Counted from the stretch's first letter, positions 52,426 through 62,533 are shown. The stretch: 64,000 nt of DNA from Desulfuromonas sp. (GCA_002869685.1 PKUE01000007.1:1-64000), one strand, 5' to 3'. The notes: a model not told the origin generated them from the letters alone. Translations and numbers: made by a program.

Positions 52426-53005
52426 GTTGTTTATCCTTTTTATCTGTTCAAGTAAAAGACCTGATAACCCTCAGCATGAATGCTGCGGCTAACTGACAGA
52501 AAAGTTTAGCATTATCGATGACCAGTGGCAAACAGTCATGTCATCCCCACGGCGTCACCATCATGGCGAAACGACATGGACACAGAACAAATAACATCGT
52601 TTGTTTGTCACCATTGCCACATAGAAAAAATCTTTCATCGCTACCATATCGACATATTACAAACGGATTTATGCAGCGGCAGATACTGGAGCAGCCAAGT
52701 GCTCATAAACACCGGCAAGACCGGACTTTTCGAGGCGGAGATGACAATGTAGATTTCATTGTTAGACTAGAGAACAGACTGAATCCTGCCAGTTTTCAGC
52801 GCCAACAATGTTTTTTTACTCAGATTAAACAGGGTTTCATTTTTCCCGTTTGCTCTTGACAGGATAGCGTAGACAAGATTATTGTCTTTTTTACTACGAC
52901 TAAAAGGGATAGATTACCTGATTCACAATCAGCATCAACACGATGTGTCCCAGCTTCGAATGCAATCATTTTTTAATCACAATAAAAAAAGAAAGGATTT
53001 CTTTT
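52426..53005. other. 580-bp gap upstream of maeB
   Basis: Two plus-strand frames here (52518-52859 and 52525-52752) lack ribosome sites and family features and are not called. Apart from the predicted maeB promoter I see nothing definite. A small RNA cannot be excluded. Confidence 0.5.
52856..52885 (+). promoter_or_regulatory. Predicted promoter of maeB
   Basis: TTGACA and TATTGT are 18 bp apart, about 120 bp before the maeB start. The -35 is perfect and the -10 moderate. The leader of more than 100 bases leaves room for regulation. Confidence 0.55.
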
Positions 53006-55288
53006 ATGGCTAAAAAGCAAGCCGCCCTTGACTATCACAGCAGCGGCCGTAAGGGCAAGATCGAAGTTATTGCCACCAAACCCTGCGATACCAGCCGCGA
53101 TCTATCGCTGGCCTACAGCCCGGGCGTGGCCGAGCCTTGTCTGGCAATTGAAAAGAACCCCGAGGACGCCTACAAATATACCGCCAAAGGCAATCTGGTT
53201 GCTGTTGTTTCCAACGGAACTGCCGTTCTGGGACTGGGCGATATCGGAGCACTCGCTGGTAAGCCTGTCATGGAAGGGAAAGGAATCCTGTTCAAGCGTT
53301 TTGCCGATGTTGATGTTTTCGACATTGAACTGAACACCAAAGACCCTGACGAAATCATCAATACTGTGCGCCTGCTTGAGCCCACCTTTGGCGGAATCAA
53401 CCTGGAGGACATCAAAGCACCGGAATGCTTCTATATTGAAGAGAAGCTCAAGGAAGTGATGAACATCCCGGTCTTCCACGACGATCAACACGGAACGGCG
53501 ATTATTGCCAATGCCGGATTGATCAACGCCCTTGAAATCATCAAGAAAGATATCGGCAAGATCAAGATTGTTGTCAATGGTGCCGGTGCTGCCGGTATCG
53601 CCTGCGCCCAGATGGCTCTGACCCTGGGAGCAAAAAAAGAAAATATGATTCTGTGCGACAGCAAAGGGGTTATTTACAAAGGTCGCACCGAAGGGATGAA
53701 CGACTACAAAGAGAGGCTGGCAACGGACAAGGATTGCCGCAGTCTGGCTGAAGCGATGGTGGATGCCGATGTCTTCTTCGGCGTATCCGCCAAAGATGCC
53801 GTCACTCCTGAGATGGTTGCTGCTATGGCCAAAGATCCCATCATTTTCGCCATGGCCAATCCGGACCCGGAGATTTTGCCCAGCGAGGCGATCAAGGTTC
53901 GCAGCGATGTGATTGTCGGCACCGGCCGCAGTGACTTCCCTAATCAGGTTAACAACGTGTTGTGCTTCCCGTTTCTGTTCCGCGGCGCATTGGATACCCA
54001 TGCCACTGCGATCAACGATGAGATGAAAATGGCGGCAGTCAAAGCTCTGGCAAACCTGGCCAAAGAAGATGTTCCCGACTCCGTTATCAAGGCCTATGGC
54101 AATACCAAATTCTCATTCGGCCGTGACTATCTGATTCCGAAACCTTTCGATCCCCGCGTGCTGCTTCATGTGGCTCCTGCTGTTGCCCAGGCCGCCATTG
54201 ACAGTGGCGTGGCCACGCGCGACATCGGTGATATTGCCAAATACACGGAGTCCCTCGAAGCTCTGCAAGGGCGCTCCAAAGAGATCATGCGCACCTTGAT
54301 CAATAAAGCCAAATCAGACCGCAAGCGCGTTGTCTTTCCTGAAGGGGACAACGAGAAAATCCTGCGTGCGACTCAGATTCTTGTCGATGAAAAAATTGCC
54401 ATTCCGATCCTGCTCGGCCCCGAAGACAAAATCAAGGGGATGATCAAGGAGCTGGGACTGGATCTGCACGGTGTGCAGATCATCGATACCAAAGGCAGCC
54501 CCAAACATCATGAGTACTCCAATGAGCTGTTCCGCCTGAGACAACGTAAAGGGGTGACTCTGGCAGAGGCCAGTCGTACCATCTGCCGGGAGCGCAACTA
54601 TTATGGTGCCATGATGGTGCGTATGGGCGATGCCGACGCCATGCTTTCCGGCGTCAATCACCACTACCCGGAAACCATCCGTCCGGCCCTCGAAGTGATT
54701 GGGAAACAGCCGCAGGTTAAAGGTGTGCACGGTCTGTACATGATGGTATTCAAGAAAGATGTGATCTTCTGTGCCGACACCACCGTCACCATCGACCCGA
54801 CGGTAGAAGAACTGGCAGAAACAGCGATCCTGGCCGCCAACAAGGCACGCCACTTTAATGTTGAACCACGCGTTGCCATGCTGTCATTTTCCAACTATGG
54901 CAGTGCCATTCATCCGTTCACCACCAAGGTTGCCAAAGCAACCCAACTGGTCAAGCAATGGGCTCCCAATCTGATCGTTGACGGTGAGGTTCAGGCCAAT
55001 GTCGCCCTCGATCCCGACCTCAGCGAGCAGCAATATCCCTTCTCGCAGATCAAGGGGAACGCCAACGTTCTGGTCTTCCCGGACTTGAACTCCGGCAACA
55101 TCTCATACAAACTGCTCAGCAAGTTAGGTGGTGCCGAAGCGGTTGGCCCGATTCTCATGGGCATGAAAAAACCGGTTCACGTGCTTCAACGTGGTGATGA
55201 AGTCAACGACATCGTCAATATGGCTGCCGTAGCCGTCGTCGATGCGCAGGACGCATTCGAAAAAGAGATCAACAACGGCTTCCATTAA
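53006..55288 (+). CDS. maeB: NADP-dependent malic enzyme, MaeB type with Pta-like domain
   Basis: The 760-residue fusion starts at ATG 53006 behind GAAAGGA; the track start is 21 codons too early. The N-terminal malic enzyme (about 1-420) has [27 protein letters not shown] and the cofactor site [17 protein letters not shown]. The C-terminal domain (about 430-760) resembles phosphotransacetylase: [15 protein letters not shown] and [19 protein letters not shown]. In MaeB that domain is regulatory, sensing acetyl-CoA. It converts malate to pyruvate, useful for growth on acetate through the citric acid cycle. It is monocistronic, between a promoter and a terminator. Confidence 0.95.
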   Translation: MAKKQAALDYHSSGRKGKIEVIATKPCDTSRDLSLAYSPGVAEPCLAIEKNPEDAYKYTAKGNLVAVVSNGTAVLGLGDIGALAGKPVMEGKGILFKRFADVDVFDIELNTKDPDEIINTVRLLEPTFGGINLEDIKAPECFYIEEKLKEVMNIPVFHDDQHGTAIIANAGLINALEIIKKDIGKIKIVVNGAGAAGIACAQMALTLGAKKENMILCDSKGVIYKGRTEGMNDYKERLATDKDCRSLAEAMVDADVFFGVSAKDAVTPEMVAAMAKDPIIFAMANPDPEILPSEAIKVRSDVIVGTGRSDFPNQVNNVLCFPFLFRGALDTHATAINDEMKMAAVKALANLAKEDVPDSVIKAYGNTKFSFGRDYLIPKPFDPRVLLHVAPAVAQAAIDSGVATRDIGDIAKYTESLEALQGRSKEIMRTLINKAKSDRKRVVFPEGDNEKILRATQILVDEKIAIPILLGPEDKIKGMIKELGLDLHGVQIIDTKGSPKHHEYSNELFRLRQRKGVTLAEASRTICRERNYYGAMMVRMGDADAMLSGVNHHYPETIRPALEVIGKQPQVKGVHGLYMMVFKKDVIFCADTTVTIDPTVEELAETAILAANKARHFNVEPRVAMLSFSNYGSAIHPFTTKVAKATQLVKQWAPNLIVDGEVQANVALDPDLSEQQYPFSQIKGNANVLVFPDLNSGNISYKLLSKLGGAEAVGPILMGMKKPVHVLQRGDEVNDIVNMAAVAVVDAQDAFEKEINNGFH

Positions 55289-55317
55289 GACAAAACAGTC
55301 TCATCGCACCATAAAAT

Positions 55318-55352
55318 AAAAGGCCGGGATGTCACCAACATCCCGGCCTTTT
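55318..55352. terminator. Strong intrinsic terminator after maeB
   Basis: A perfect 15-bp stem (AAAAGGCCGGGATGT with ACATCCCGGCCTTTT) around CACCA. It sits between the convergent maeB and the outer-membrane protein gene; the A/T ends let it work in both directions. Confidence 0.95.
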
Positions 55353-55383
55353 CCCCAACCAGCAACAATCGAGTTGTTACTGA

Positions 55384-56352
55384 TTATAATGGTACCGATA
55401 TTACCATATCGACCAGGTAACGGTCATCAACCATCCCTTTAGAATCATCGGTTACGGTAAACTCGTAGGCCGCTCCCACATCAAGCCATTGCGTGATACG
55501 GAAACGCGCCCCCAATGCCATCATGGCAAAATTGCGGTTTTCATCACTGTTGCTGCCGCCCAGGTTGATCAGATCACAGCCATTAAACTCGGCGATACCG
55601 GCAACCAGATCGTCTTCATCTCCCGTACCAATGGCGCCAAGCCCAGAATCGGGTACATCGCGATCACCACTATCCAACACATAAAAATGGTTGAATTCGA
55701 CCAACGGGAAGAACCAGTCAGTCACCGCATAGCTCAGGTGCCAGGTATCGTACAGCAGGGTATTTTCCTCACTTGAATCGATGGGTAGAACCACGCCCAC
55801 AGAGCCAGCCAATTGCAACCGATCATAACCTTTGAGAAACAGCACTGAAGGAGTAATCGTTCCGTCGCCATTGCCCTGATAGATTTCATCATCACCAGAC
55901 GGCAACTCATACACGGCACGGGCGGAAATAATAAACTGATTTTCCGGCTGATAAAGCAGGGAATATTGCAAACCGGCGGCCAGATCAGCCCAGCCACTAT
56001 GAGAACTCAACGTCTCATCAGGTTCACAATCGAGATAGCCATCTTTGACAGCGACAATTGAAAAACGCTCGCTAAGCGCTATGGTTGCGGCAAGAGCAAA
56101 TCCCTGAACATGGCCATCAAGGGGAACTTTACCGACACTGGTTTGAACTTTTTCCGGAAGATTCTGATAGAGATAAATTGGGCGGACAATCGTTTTATTA
56201 CGCGCATCACCGTTATACACCGGATTGGATAATGGCATGATATAACGATCAAACTCATCAGCTCGACTCTCCGTCGGCTGCAAACACATCCCTCCTGCCA
56301 GCAAAGCAACACCAAGACACAAACATTTAAAAAACGCAACTGTTCTGCCCAT
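55384..56352 (-). CDS. Outer-membrane beta-barrel protein of unknown function
   Basis: The 322-residue exported protein starts at ATG 56352 (GGGAGG just upstream; the track start is too early). It has a signal peptide ending near SRADE, alternating hydrophobic strands, a conserved-looking YELPSGDDEIYQGNGDGTIT turn and a C-terminal strand LVDMVISVPL. It resembles porin-like proteins sometimes annotated as MetA-pathway or alpha-ketoglutarate/phenol-type barrels, but I cannot place it with certainty. A 500-bp AT-rich region precedes it. Confidence 0.7.
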   Translation of the reverse strand: MGRTVAFFKCLCLGVALLAGGMCLQPTESRADEFDRYIMPLSNPVYNGDARNKTIVRPIYLYQNLPEKVQTSVGKVPLDGHVQGFALAATIALSERFSIVAVKDGYLDCEPDETLSSHSGWADLAAGLQYSLLYQPENQFIISARAVYELPSGDDEIYQGNGDGTITPSVLFLKGYDRLQLAGSVGVVLPIDSSEENTLLYDTWHLSYAVTDWFFPLVEFNHFYVLDSGDRDVPDSGLGAIGTGDEDDLVAGIAEFNGCDLINLGGSNSDENRNFAMMALGARFRITQWLDVGAAYEFTVTDDSKGMVDDRYLVDMVISVPL

Positions 56353-56866
56353 CTGGAAAACCTCCCTTTCCATTGTGGTTGTTAAAGTGTCAGAGCATGA
56401 CGTATTGACGTCACCACAGTCTCTGACGCGCAAATCAACAGCGTATCTAAACAGTTCAAAATTTACATATTCTATTTATGACGATTTTCGTCAAATTTAA
56501 CGGCGCAAAAAAGGACAAAATCTGTCTGCATTATAAACAAAAAACTTACATGCACAAGATTAAAAATAGCCGCTACCAATGAAACTATTTATAATAATTT
56601 CAATATATATCCAGTCCGAATATTGTGATTAACCGATATTGTTTCTTTAGTTTCAGCAGGTTGCAATGTTTTTTGGCGAGTAATATTTAAAAATGAGTCA
56701 TCGAAGATCCTGATAACAGTTGGAATAAAAATGATTTTTTAGATTATTGTCGAGTCGTTCATAAGATCACATTTGATCAACAATTCTCATCTACGACAAC
56801 AGCATCATTGATTTCACGGGGCAATCGCCGTAGAGTATACGGGCGAAAGAGCTTTTGGAGGTGCAG
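56353..56866. other. 514-bp AT-rich divergent intergenic region
   Basis: It separates the outer-membrane protein gene (minus) from the diguanylate cyclase gene (plus). An inverted repeat TGACGA-N3-TCGTCA lies at 56479-56493, about 127 bp before the porin start. No consensus promoter, riboswitch or gene was found. Confidence 0.45.
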
Positions 56867-58135
56867 ATGGATCACATACTTGTCGTGGAAGACAATCACC
56901 TGTTTGGCACTGTGGTGTGCAAAATGATCCGCCAGCAATTGTCATGTAAACTCACCTGGGTTGAAAACTACGCTGATGCCCGTAAAAAAATTGAAGACCG
57001 CAGCAACAACTTCAGTGTGGCCCTGCTTGATCTGAATCTACCCGATGCCGAGATGGGTGAAGCCGTCGATTATGCCATCGCGCATGATATTCCCAGCATT
57101 GTTTTCACCTCCAGATTCAACCAGCAGCTTCATGAACAGATCTGGTCAAAAGGGATTGTCGATTACGTTCTGAAAGAGGGCCCTGACAGCCTCAACTATA
57201 TTATAAAGCAGATCCGCCGACTCCACCGTAACAGATCGATTGATGTCCTGGTCGTGGAAGACTCCGCTCTCATCCGCAACCATCTGGTAGAGACGCTACG
57301 TGTGCAACGTTTCAATGTCTTCAGTGCCACGAATGGCGAAGAAGCATTGAGCGTGATCAGCAATAACAGCAATATCCGTTTAGTTATCACCGATTTCCAT
57401 ATGCCGATCATGGATGGTTTCGATCTGGTCAGAAAACTGCGCCGTCAATACAGTTACAACGACCTGGCCATTATCGGTCTGTCCGCACATGAGGACCCCA
57501 CCCTGTCGGCCCGCTTCCTTAAATACGGCGCGAATGATTATCTGGTCAAGCCCTTCTCACAGGAGGAGTTTTACTGCCGGGTCCATCAGAATGTTGACAT
57601 GCTTGAGAGCATTCGCCAGATCAGACAAAATGCCGAGCGCGATTTTCTCACCGGCCTCTATAACCGTCGCTACTTTTTCAATTATTGGCAGAAGACGCTT
57701 AACCCGAATAAACCAACAGCTTTCGCCATGCTGGACATTGATCATTTTAAACAGGTCAATGACACCTACGGCCATGACAGCGGTGACCAGGTTTTACGCG
57801 AGGTCTCCGCACTGCTGATCCGCGAAGCTCCTGCTGACGCACTGGTGGCAAGATTTGGCGGCGAAGAGTTCTGCCTGCTTTTCAATGCTGATAAAGAGGA
57901 GGGAACTCGTGTTGCAGAGCATCTCAGAGAAACAATCAGCCGGCAAAAGATACCGGTGGAAGGGCAACAGCAACTACAGGTAACAACCAGTATCGGACTG
58001 TACTGCGGCAACTGTGCCGAGATCGAAAAAATCATTAGATGTGCCGACGAAAAACTCTATCTGGCAAAACAATTGGGGCGTAATTGCGTGATCGCCACCA
58101 CAACCATTGAAGGGGAAGAGCTTCATGACCAATGA
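56867..58135 (+). CDS. Two-receiver diguanylate cyclase response regulator
   Basis: The 422-residue protein starts at ATG 56867 behind GGAGGTG. Domain order: receiver 1 (about 1-118; phosphoacceptor Asp in ALLDLNLPD), receiver 2 (about 120-240; Asp in VITDFHMPIMDGFD, with VLVVEDSALIRNHLV at its start), then GGDEF (about 255-422) with DFLTGLYNRRYFFNYW and the active site ARFGGEEFCLLF. It should make cyclic di-GMP under phosphorylation control. The product-inhibition RxxD site expected five residues before GGEEF reads PADA, so feedback is probably absent. No histidine kinase is adjacent. It overlaps the next gene by 11 bp. Confidence 0.94.
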   Translation: MDHILVVEDNHLFGTVVCKMIRQQLSCKLTWVENYADARKKIEDRSNNFSVALLDLNLPDAEMGEAVDYAIAHDIPSIVFTSRFNQQLHEQIWSKGIVDYVLKEGPDSLNYIIKQIRRLHRNRSIDVLVVEDSALIRNHLVETLRVQRFNVFSATNGEEALSVISNNSNIRLVITDFHMPIMDGFDLVRKLRRQYSYNDLAIIGLSAHEDPTLSARFLKYGANDYLVKPFSQEEFYCRVHQNVDMLESIRQIRQNAERDFLTGLYNRRYFFNYWQKTLNPNKPTAFAMLDIDHFKQVNDTYGHDSGDQVLREVSALLIREAPADALVARFGGEEFCLLFNADKEEGTRVAEHLRETISRQKIPVEGQQQLQVTTSIGLYCGNCAEIEKIIRCADEKLYLAKQLGRNCVIATTTIEGEELHDQ

Positions 58136-58328
58136 AATCCACCCACACATGACTCTGCTGGATATCGTGTCACACAATGAAGAAACCATTTCGGTTTTCC
58201 AGCGTTACGACGAACAGGCGGGAATTTGCCTGTGCTGTATGGCCCTGTTTGAAACGCTTGAGCATGTTGCCACAACCTATCAGCTGGACCTTAACCAACT
58301 GCTTAACGAATTGCGGCAGTGTCTGTAA
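58125..58328 (+). CDS. Small DUF1858-like cysteine protein
   Basis: This 67-residue protein starts at ATG 58125 behind GAAGGGGAAGAG. The sequence HMTLLDIVSHNEETISVFQRY, then GICLCCMALFETLEHVATTY and LDLNQLLNEL matches the pattern of DUF1858/hybrid-cluster-associated redox disulfide domains, with a CxxCC-like cysteine group in the centre. Relatives may bind metal or act in redox sensing. The overlap with the diguanylate cyclase gene implies coupled translation and a possible shared redox or NO-linked signal, which is inference. Confidence 0.72.
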   Translation: MTNEIHPHMTLLDIVSHNEETISVFQRYDEQAGICLCCMALFETLEHVATTYQLDLNQLLNELRQCL

Positions 58329-58332
58329 CCCA

Positions 58333-59310
58333 CTAGTCCGCCTGTTCGGTGGTCGACTTGGCCGCATAAACATGCCGCTGAAGCCAGACTGGGGACAAGT
58401 GCGTCAACACACGTTGCAAAACAACGATAACACTGATCGAAACAATGACCCGCCCCACCAAAATCGCTGACCAATGTCCGCCGACAACAGCCATCAGCAG
58501 ACTGTCTTCAACAAGGCTGTGACACAACCCCATGAAAGACAGCGACAGGGCAACATCCCGAATAGGTAACCGACCACTATGGGCTTCCTGAATGATCAAC
58601 CCGCCGCCATAACTCAACCCCAGAAACATCCCGATCATCGTCACCGGCGCCGCGGCAGGACTGATCCCGAGCAAGCGGAGAAAAGGACGTAGCGAGCCGG
58701 TTAACCAGCCAATAACGCCAATCGCCTCAAGCATGCGCATGACCAACAACAGGACAAAAATAATCACCGTGATAGACAACAGATTACGCCCCTGCCCGAT
58801 TAGCCATGCCTGCCAGCCTTCGAGGACTGGTGGTGGTTGCCACAGAGCACGGGTGGGAACAGCCAACCAGCCGCTGTACCGGTAAAGCACATGCAGACAC
58901 ACACCGGCGATCACGGCACCGCCTAAACGAACTACCAGAGAACAACGCAGACGCACACCAGCCTTACGGGTAATAGACATTTCCACCGGCAATCCATGAG
59001 CCATCAGCATCATTGTCGTCAGAACACTGATTTGAGCAACCGTCAGCTCTCCTGCCGCAGGCAACGTGGCAAAAACGCTCAGACCGCCATAGAGATTGGT
59101 CAACATGGCGCTCCCCCAAACCAACCCCATCTCACCGGGTAATCCAAACACCCCCATCAGTGGGGCAAGAATCTGCCCGATCAGATCCATGGCTCCCCAT
59201 TGGACCAGCAATTGTGTTACGGCTGAGATGGGAAGAGTAATTTTAAACAGAGCCAGACAAGTAACCATCGTGTCGTGAAGCAACTGTAAAGAAAACGGTC
59301 GGGAACGCAT
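58333..59310 (-). CDS. Nucleoside-recognition (Gate) domain membrane protein
   Basis: The integral membrane protein of about 325 residues has eight or so hydrophobic spans in two similar halves. Each half has a Gate-like segment: WGSAMLTNLYGGLSVFATLP and GMFLGLSYGGGLIIQEAHSG. This is the pattern of the nucleoside-recognition/spore-maturation family, whose transported compound is usually unknown. Met 59310 is chosen because upstream residues overlap the neighbouring gene. It sits after, and is probably co-transcribed with, the methyltransferase-like membrane gene. Confidence 0.75.
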   Translation of the reverse strand: MRSRPFSLQLLHDTMVTCLALFKITLPISAVTQLLVQWGAMDLIGQILAPLMGVFGLPGEMGLVWGSAMLTNLYGGLSVFATLPAAGELTVAQISVLTTMMLMAHGLPVEMSITRKAGVRLRCSLVVRLGGAVIAGVCLHVLYRYSGWLAVPTRALWQPPPVLEGWQAWLIGQGRNLLSITVIIFVLLLVMRMLEAIGVIGWLTGSLRPFLRLLGISPAAAPVTMIGMFLGLSYGGGLIIQEAHSGRLPIRDVALSLSFMGLCHSLVEDSLLMAVVGGHWSAILVGRVIVSISVIVVLQRVLTHLSPVWLQRHVYAAKSTTEQAD

Positions 59311-59323
59311 TTCGCAGGAACTT

Positions 59324-59869
59324 TCAGAATAGAAAGGGAATAAACATCTTGGAACGTTCACAATAGGCCCGATAGCCATGGCCAAAAAATCGCAGGTTCT
59401 CCCGCTCTTCAATTTTCGCCGTTGCAATCAGAAATGCCGACACCCACAACGCCAGGACCAGGGATTGCCACGCCGGATGTTTCAACAGAGCGCCCCAGGC
59501 CAAAAACAGCAGCGAGGCGTACATGGGATGACGTATAAAGCGGTACAACCCCACTTCAACCAGATTAACGGTATTTTCAAAGGCCAGATTTTCCGGCATA
59601 TCCTGCCGCTGTTCCTGTCCACCAACAATGCGCAGCAATTGCACGCCATGAAGAACAAATGCCACGGAACAGGCCAACAGAAACCACGACATCAATTGAC
59701 GCAGCGCAAACGGTTGTTCAAACCAATAGGGGTGATTAAGCAGCACCAGAGCCACCACCCCTTCAAAGGCAAAAAAACGATAGAAACCGTGACTGCGTAC
59801 ATTTCGCAGGGAACGTCGAGAAACCCACAGTAATATCAGGCTGATGAATAAAAAAAGGATGATTCGCAC
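59324..59869 (-). CDS. Isoprenylcysteine carboxyl methyltransferase-like membrane protein
   Basis: The 181-residue protein has about five membrane spans. The C-terminal motif GLYRFIRHPMYASLLFLAWG, then EERENLRFFGHGYRAYCERSKMFIP, is the ICMT/phospholipid-methyltransferase signature (R-H-P-x-Y and a late Glu, Tyr). Bacterial relatives methylate unknown lipids or proteins. GTG 59869 behind GGAGG is preferred to the TTG of the track. It overlaps nothing and leads into the Gate-domain gene 13 bp later. Confidence 0.8.
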   Translation of the reverse strand: MRIILFLFISLILLWVSRRSLRNVRSHGFYRFFAFEGVVALVLLNHPYWFEQPFALRQLMSWFLLACSVAFVLHGVQLLRIVGGQEQRQDMPENLAFENTVNLVEVGLYRFIRHPMYASLLFLAWGALLKHPAWQSLVLALWVSAFLIATAKIEERENLRFFGHGYRAYCERSKMFIPFLF

Positions 59870-60012
59870 ATGACCTCCGCGCTCACCGCGCAAAAAAATG
59901 CTTAAGTTCTCTACCCCTTGCCGTCGATAAGCAGGCTATGGGGTAAAGTCAGGGACGACGCAACTCCAATGACGTTCTGTTCTTTTCCAGCAAACCGCCA
60001 CGGAGGGCCGCA

Positions 60013-61056
60013 ATGATTATCACCGAATCGACTGTGCAACTGCAAGCGCAACATCAAAAAACACTCGCCACCCATCAGGAAGAATCTCTTCAATTCTGGA
60101 CGACTCCGGCCCCCACAGACAACGCAAACAACATTACCGACGAAGCCAGTCAGGTCGCTTTATCCGCAGAAGGACTGATCAACCGTGACGTTCACAGTGA
60201 AATCATTGACCCTCTCGACAGTGAAGACCCCATCGAAGAACTGGACATCCTCCTGCTAAAGCGATTGACCGAAATGCTTACGGGTAAAAAAATCCACTTG
60301 AAACACAAGATCCAGCTGGCTCAGGAACAGCAACAACCCAACTCGCCACAGCAGCCCCAAACTGAAACGGTAGAAACGTCACAAACAGGCGGTTTTGGAC
60401 TGGTCTACAGTTACCATGAATCCTACCATGAGCAGGAAAGTCTCAATTTTTCCGCCCAAGCTCAAGTCACTACGGCCGATGGACAACAGATCGATCTCGC
60501 TATTGAACTTAATATGTCACGGGAATTTTATCAGGAAATGAATGTCAACCTGCGTGCCGGAGAAGCACTCAAAGACCCGCTGGTGATCAATTTCAACGGC
60601 AAAGCGGCTGAATTGACGACCGACAAAATCAGTTTCGATCTCGACCTTGACGGCATTAATGATCAGATTTCGTTTGTCGCTCCGGGCAGTGGTTTTTTAG
60701 CCCTCGACGCCAATGGTGATGGCGTCATTAACGATGGCAGCGAACTGTTCGGGCCACAGACCAACAACGGTTTTTCCGAATTGGCCGCCCATGACGAAGA
60801 CGGCAATCAGTGGATTGACGAACAGGACAGCATCTATGACCGGCTGAGAATCTGGACCCGCAATCATGACGGCGCTCAGCAGTTATTATCGCTGGGGCAA
60901 GCCGGAGTCGGTGCCATCTATCTTGGCTCCGTCTCCACGCCGTTCTCACTGACCGATCAGGGCAACTCATTACAGGGACAACTGCGCGAAAGCGGCATTG
61001 TTCTGTTTGAAAACGGCACGGGTGGAACGATTCAGGAGTTGGACCTGGTCGTGTGA
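60013..61056 (+). CDS. Calcium-binding-loop protein of unknown function
   Basis: The 347-residue protein has no signal peptide and a Gln/Pro-rich, low-complexity front (QQQPNSPQQPQTE near 108-120). The second half has acidic loops of the EF-hand/thrombospondin-3 kind: DLDLDGIND, LDANGDGVINDGSELFG and HDEDGNQWIDEQDSIYDRL, followed by LRIWTRN. Similar FGP-x-GF-ELA plus DGN-WID-D patterns occur at the ends of large secreted repeat proteins. Without a signal peptide its location is unclear; type I secretion from the C-terminus is possible. GGAGG precedes the ATG. Confidence 0.7.
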   Translation: MIITESTVQLQAQHQKTLATHQEESLQFWTTPAPTDNANNITDEASQVALSAEGLINRDVHSEIIDPLDSEDPIEELDILLLKRLTEMLTGKKIHLKHKIQLAQEQQQPNSPQQPQTETVETSQTGGFGLVYSYHESYHEQESLNFSAQAQVTTADGQQIDLAIELNMSREFYQEMNVNLRAGEALKDPLVINFNGKAAELTTDKISFDLDLDGINDQISFVAPGSGFLALDANGDGVINDGSELFGPQTNNGFSELAAHDEDGNQWIDEQDSIYDRLRIWTRNHDGAQQLLSLGQAGVGAIYLGSVSTPFSLTDQGNSLQGQLRESGIVLFENGTGGTIQELDLVV

Positions 61057-61108
61057 TCCCCACGACATGTGCTTGAGCCAAGAATCTAAATCCGCAGGGC
61101 TTCAGGGC

Positions 61109-62533
61109 TCAATAATAGTCTTGAAGCCCCTGTTCAATGGTTTCAAAAGCTGCCAGATGAGACCAGAAGTCATCCTCGTGCGCTCCTGTTTCGTCATCGC
61201 GTCCTCCCCGGGATAGCAGAATGTGTTGAACAAAGAATTCAGCCTGCTCAGGAGTCAACACGATCTCGGCCCCGGCTCGGCTGCGTTCAAGGACAAGAGC
61301 TTGACGAGAGCTCAATTCAATCCGGGTAAAAGGATTGCGGTAGGTCACCTGGGGAAGCTGACGGGCAAAGGCATACGCCACCACAACCTCCAGTCCATCA
61401 GAGTCAACCAATGGCCATAGACAGGGATGAACATGCAGCCGCCCACGCGCTTCAACAAAACACCACTGGGTCGGATCACACCCCTGTTCCTCAAAGCGAC
61501 GACATAACTGAAGCAGCCGTGTCCCCTCTCCTACCAGTGTCAAGGTGCGGATATAACCGTTCTCGGTCAGGCATTCATAGCTTTTCACCATAAACTGTCC
61601 ATTGCGCAATCGGGCCGCCTGGGCCTGAAAACGATGCTTATAAACAAAGGAACAATAATTGATGGGCAAGGCGATGTTGGCACGCTGGGCATGGTCCAAC
61701 AACTCCAACGCCGCCAATTCTGAATCGAGAACGGTCACCTTCTCACCATGAAGGTAGCGATAATCGCGCTGAATCATGTGGGGATAATTGTACGGCGTCA
61801 ACCGCAACTGGTGCAGATTAAGATGGCGCACACCCGAATCCACAAGCTGAGGCAACAGCGCCTTGAGACGTTCTGTTTCCTCAGGTACTGCGGGAATCTC
61901 AACGGTAACCACTGGAATCGCCCTGCCAACCCGGTTGAGTGCAGTCAATTGATAATTGGTCGCGCCAATATCAAAGCGAATTTCGTCCAAACCTGCTTCA
62001 GCCAGCTGATCAACCATGCGATCGGTCAGCAGTGCGCCGTTGGTGTAAAGCCAGGTATGAAAATCACTGGGCATATGTGCCTTGATCGTCTTGAGGTAAA
62101 GCAATGTGCGATCAAAGGTTAACAACGGTTCCCCGCCACTGAAACTGGCACCTCGAAAACCAAACCGTTGTAGATAGTGAACATAATCCTCGGCATGACG
62201 AAACTCGATACTGTTGGTCGTCGGCTGACCGATTTCCTGCTGTGAGGTTGGGCAATAGAAGCACTGACAATTACATCGGCCATTGATAAACAGGCACGAC
62301 CAGCCACCCTCAACACAAATACGGCACCCGTGTGACAGGTTATTCATATCAAGCTTGGTACCACTGCAGCCAATGGTCGATGCGGAAAGCAGAGATTGCA
62401 ACGTCTGCTGGCGCAACTGGTCAGCACGGGCATAGTCATCGTCTGATAAAAACCGCAGGGTGGGATAGTGATGGGAATATTCCTGCTGATTGGCTGCAAT
62501 CCAATGTTGCCGCCGCTTCTTCGATAACGCCAT
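61109..62533 (-). CDS. Radical SAM protein with extra N-terminal cysteines
   Basis: The 474-residue protein carries the radical SAM cluster motif CNCQCFYC near 85-92, preceded by GCRICVEGGWSCLFING, whose three cysteines could hold another cluster or metal. SFSGGEPLLTFDRTLL and WLYTNGALLTDRMVDQLAEA are the SAM-contact and barrel strands. A C-terminal part of about 200 residues shows no known domain. The substrate is unknown. ATG 62533, eight bases after GGAGG, is preferred to the track GTG. It converges with the calcium-loop gene at its 3' end. Confidence 0.85.
   Translation of the reverse strand: MALSKKRRQHWIAANQQEYSHHYPTLRFLSDDDYARADQLRQQTLQSLLSASTIGCSGTKLDMNNLSHGCRICVEGGWSCLFINGRCNCQCFYCPTSQQEIGQPTTNSIEFRHAEDYVHYLQRFGFRGASFSGGEPLLTFDRTLLYLKTIKAHMPSDFHTWLYTNGALLTDRMVDQLAEAGLDEIRFDIGATNYQLTALNRVGRAIPVVTVEIPAVPEETERLKALLPQLVDSGVRHLNLHQLRLTPYNYPHMIQRDYRYLHGEKVTVLDSELAALELLDHAQRANIALPINYCSFVYKHRFQAQAARLRNGQFMVKSYECLTENGYIRTLTLVGEGTRLLQLCRRFEEQGCDPTQWCFVEARGRLHVHPCLWPLVDSDGLEVVVAYAFARQLPQVTYRNPFTRIELSSRQALVLERSRAGAEIVLTPEQAEFFVQHILLSRGGRDDETGAHEDDFWSHLAAFETIEQGLQDYY

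Noticed and set aside
52518-52859. Two overlapping plus-strand ORFs upstream of maeB
   Set aside because: They start without ribosome sites, have odd composition and overlap each other in different frames; the maeB promoter lies at their end.
53102-54001. 299-aa minus-strand ORF inside maeB
   Set aside because: Antisense to a highly conserved enzyme, with no family motif or ribosome site; its openness follows from maeB codon use.
56353-56866. Search for a cyclic di-GMP (GEMM) riboswitch
   Set aside because: No GEMM core sequence could be found in this or the other long gaps.
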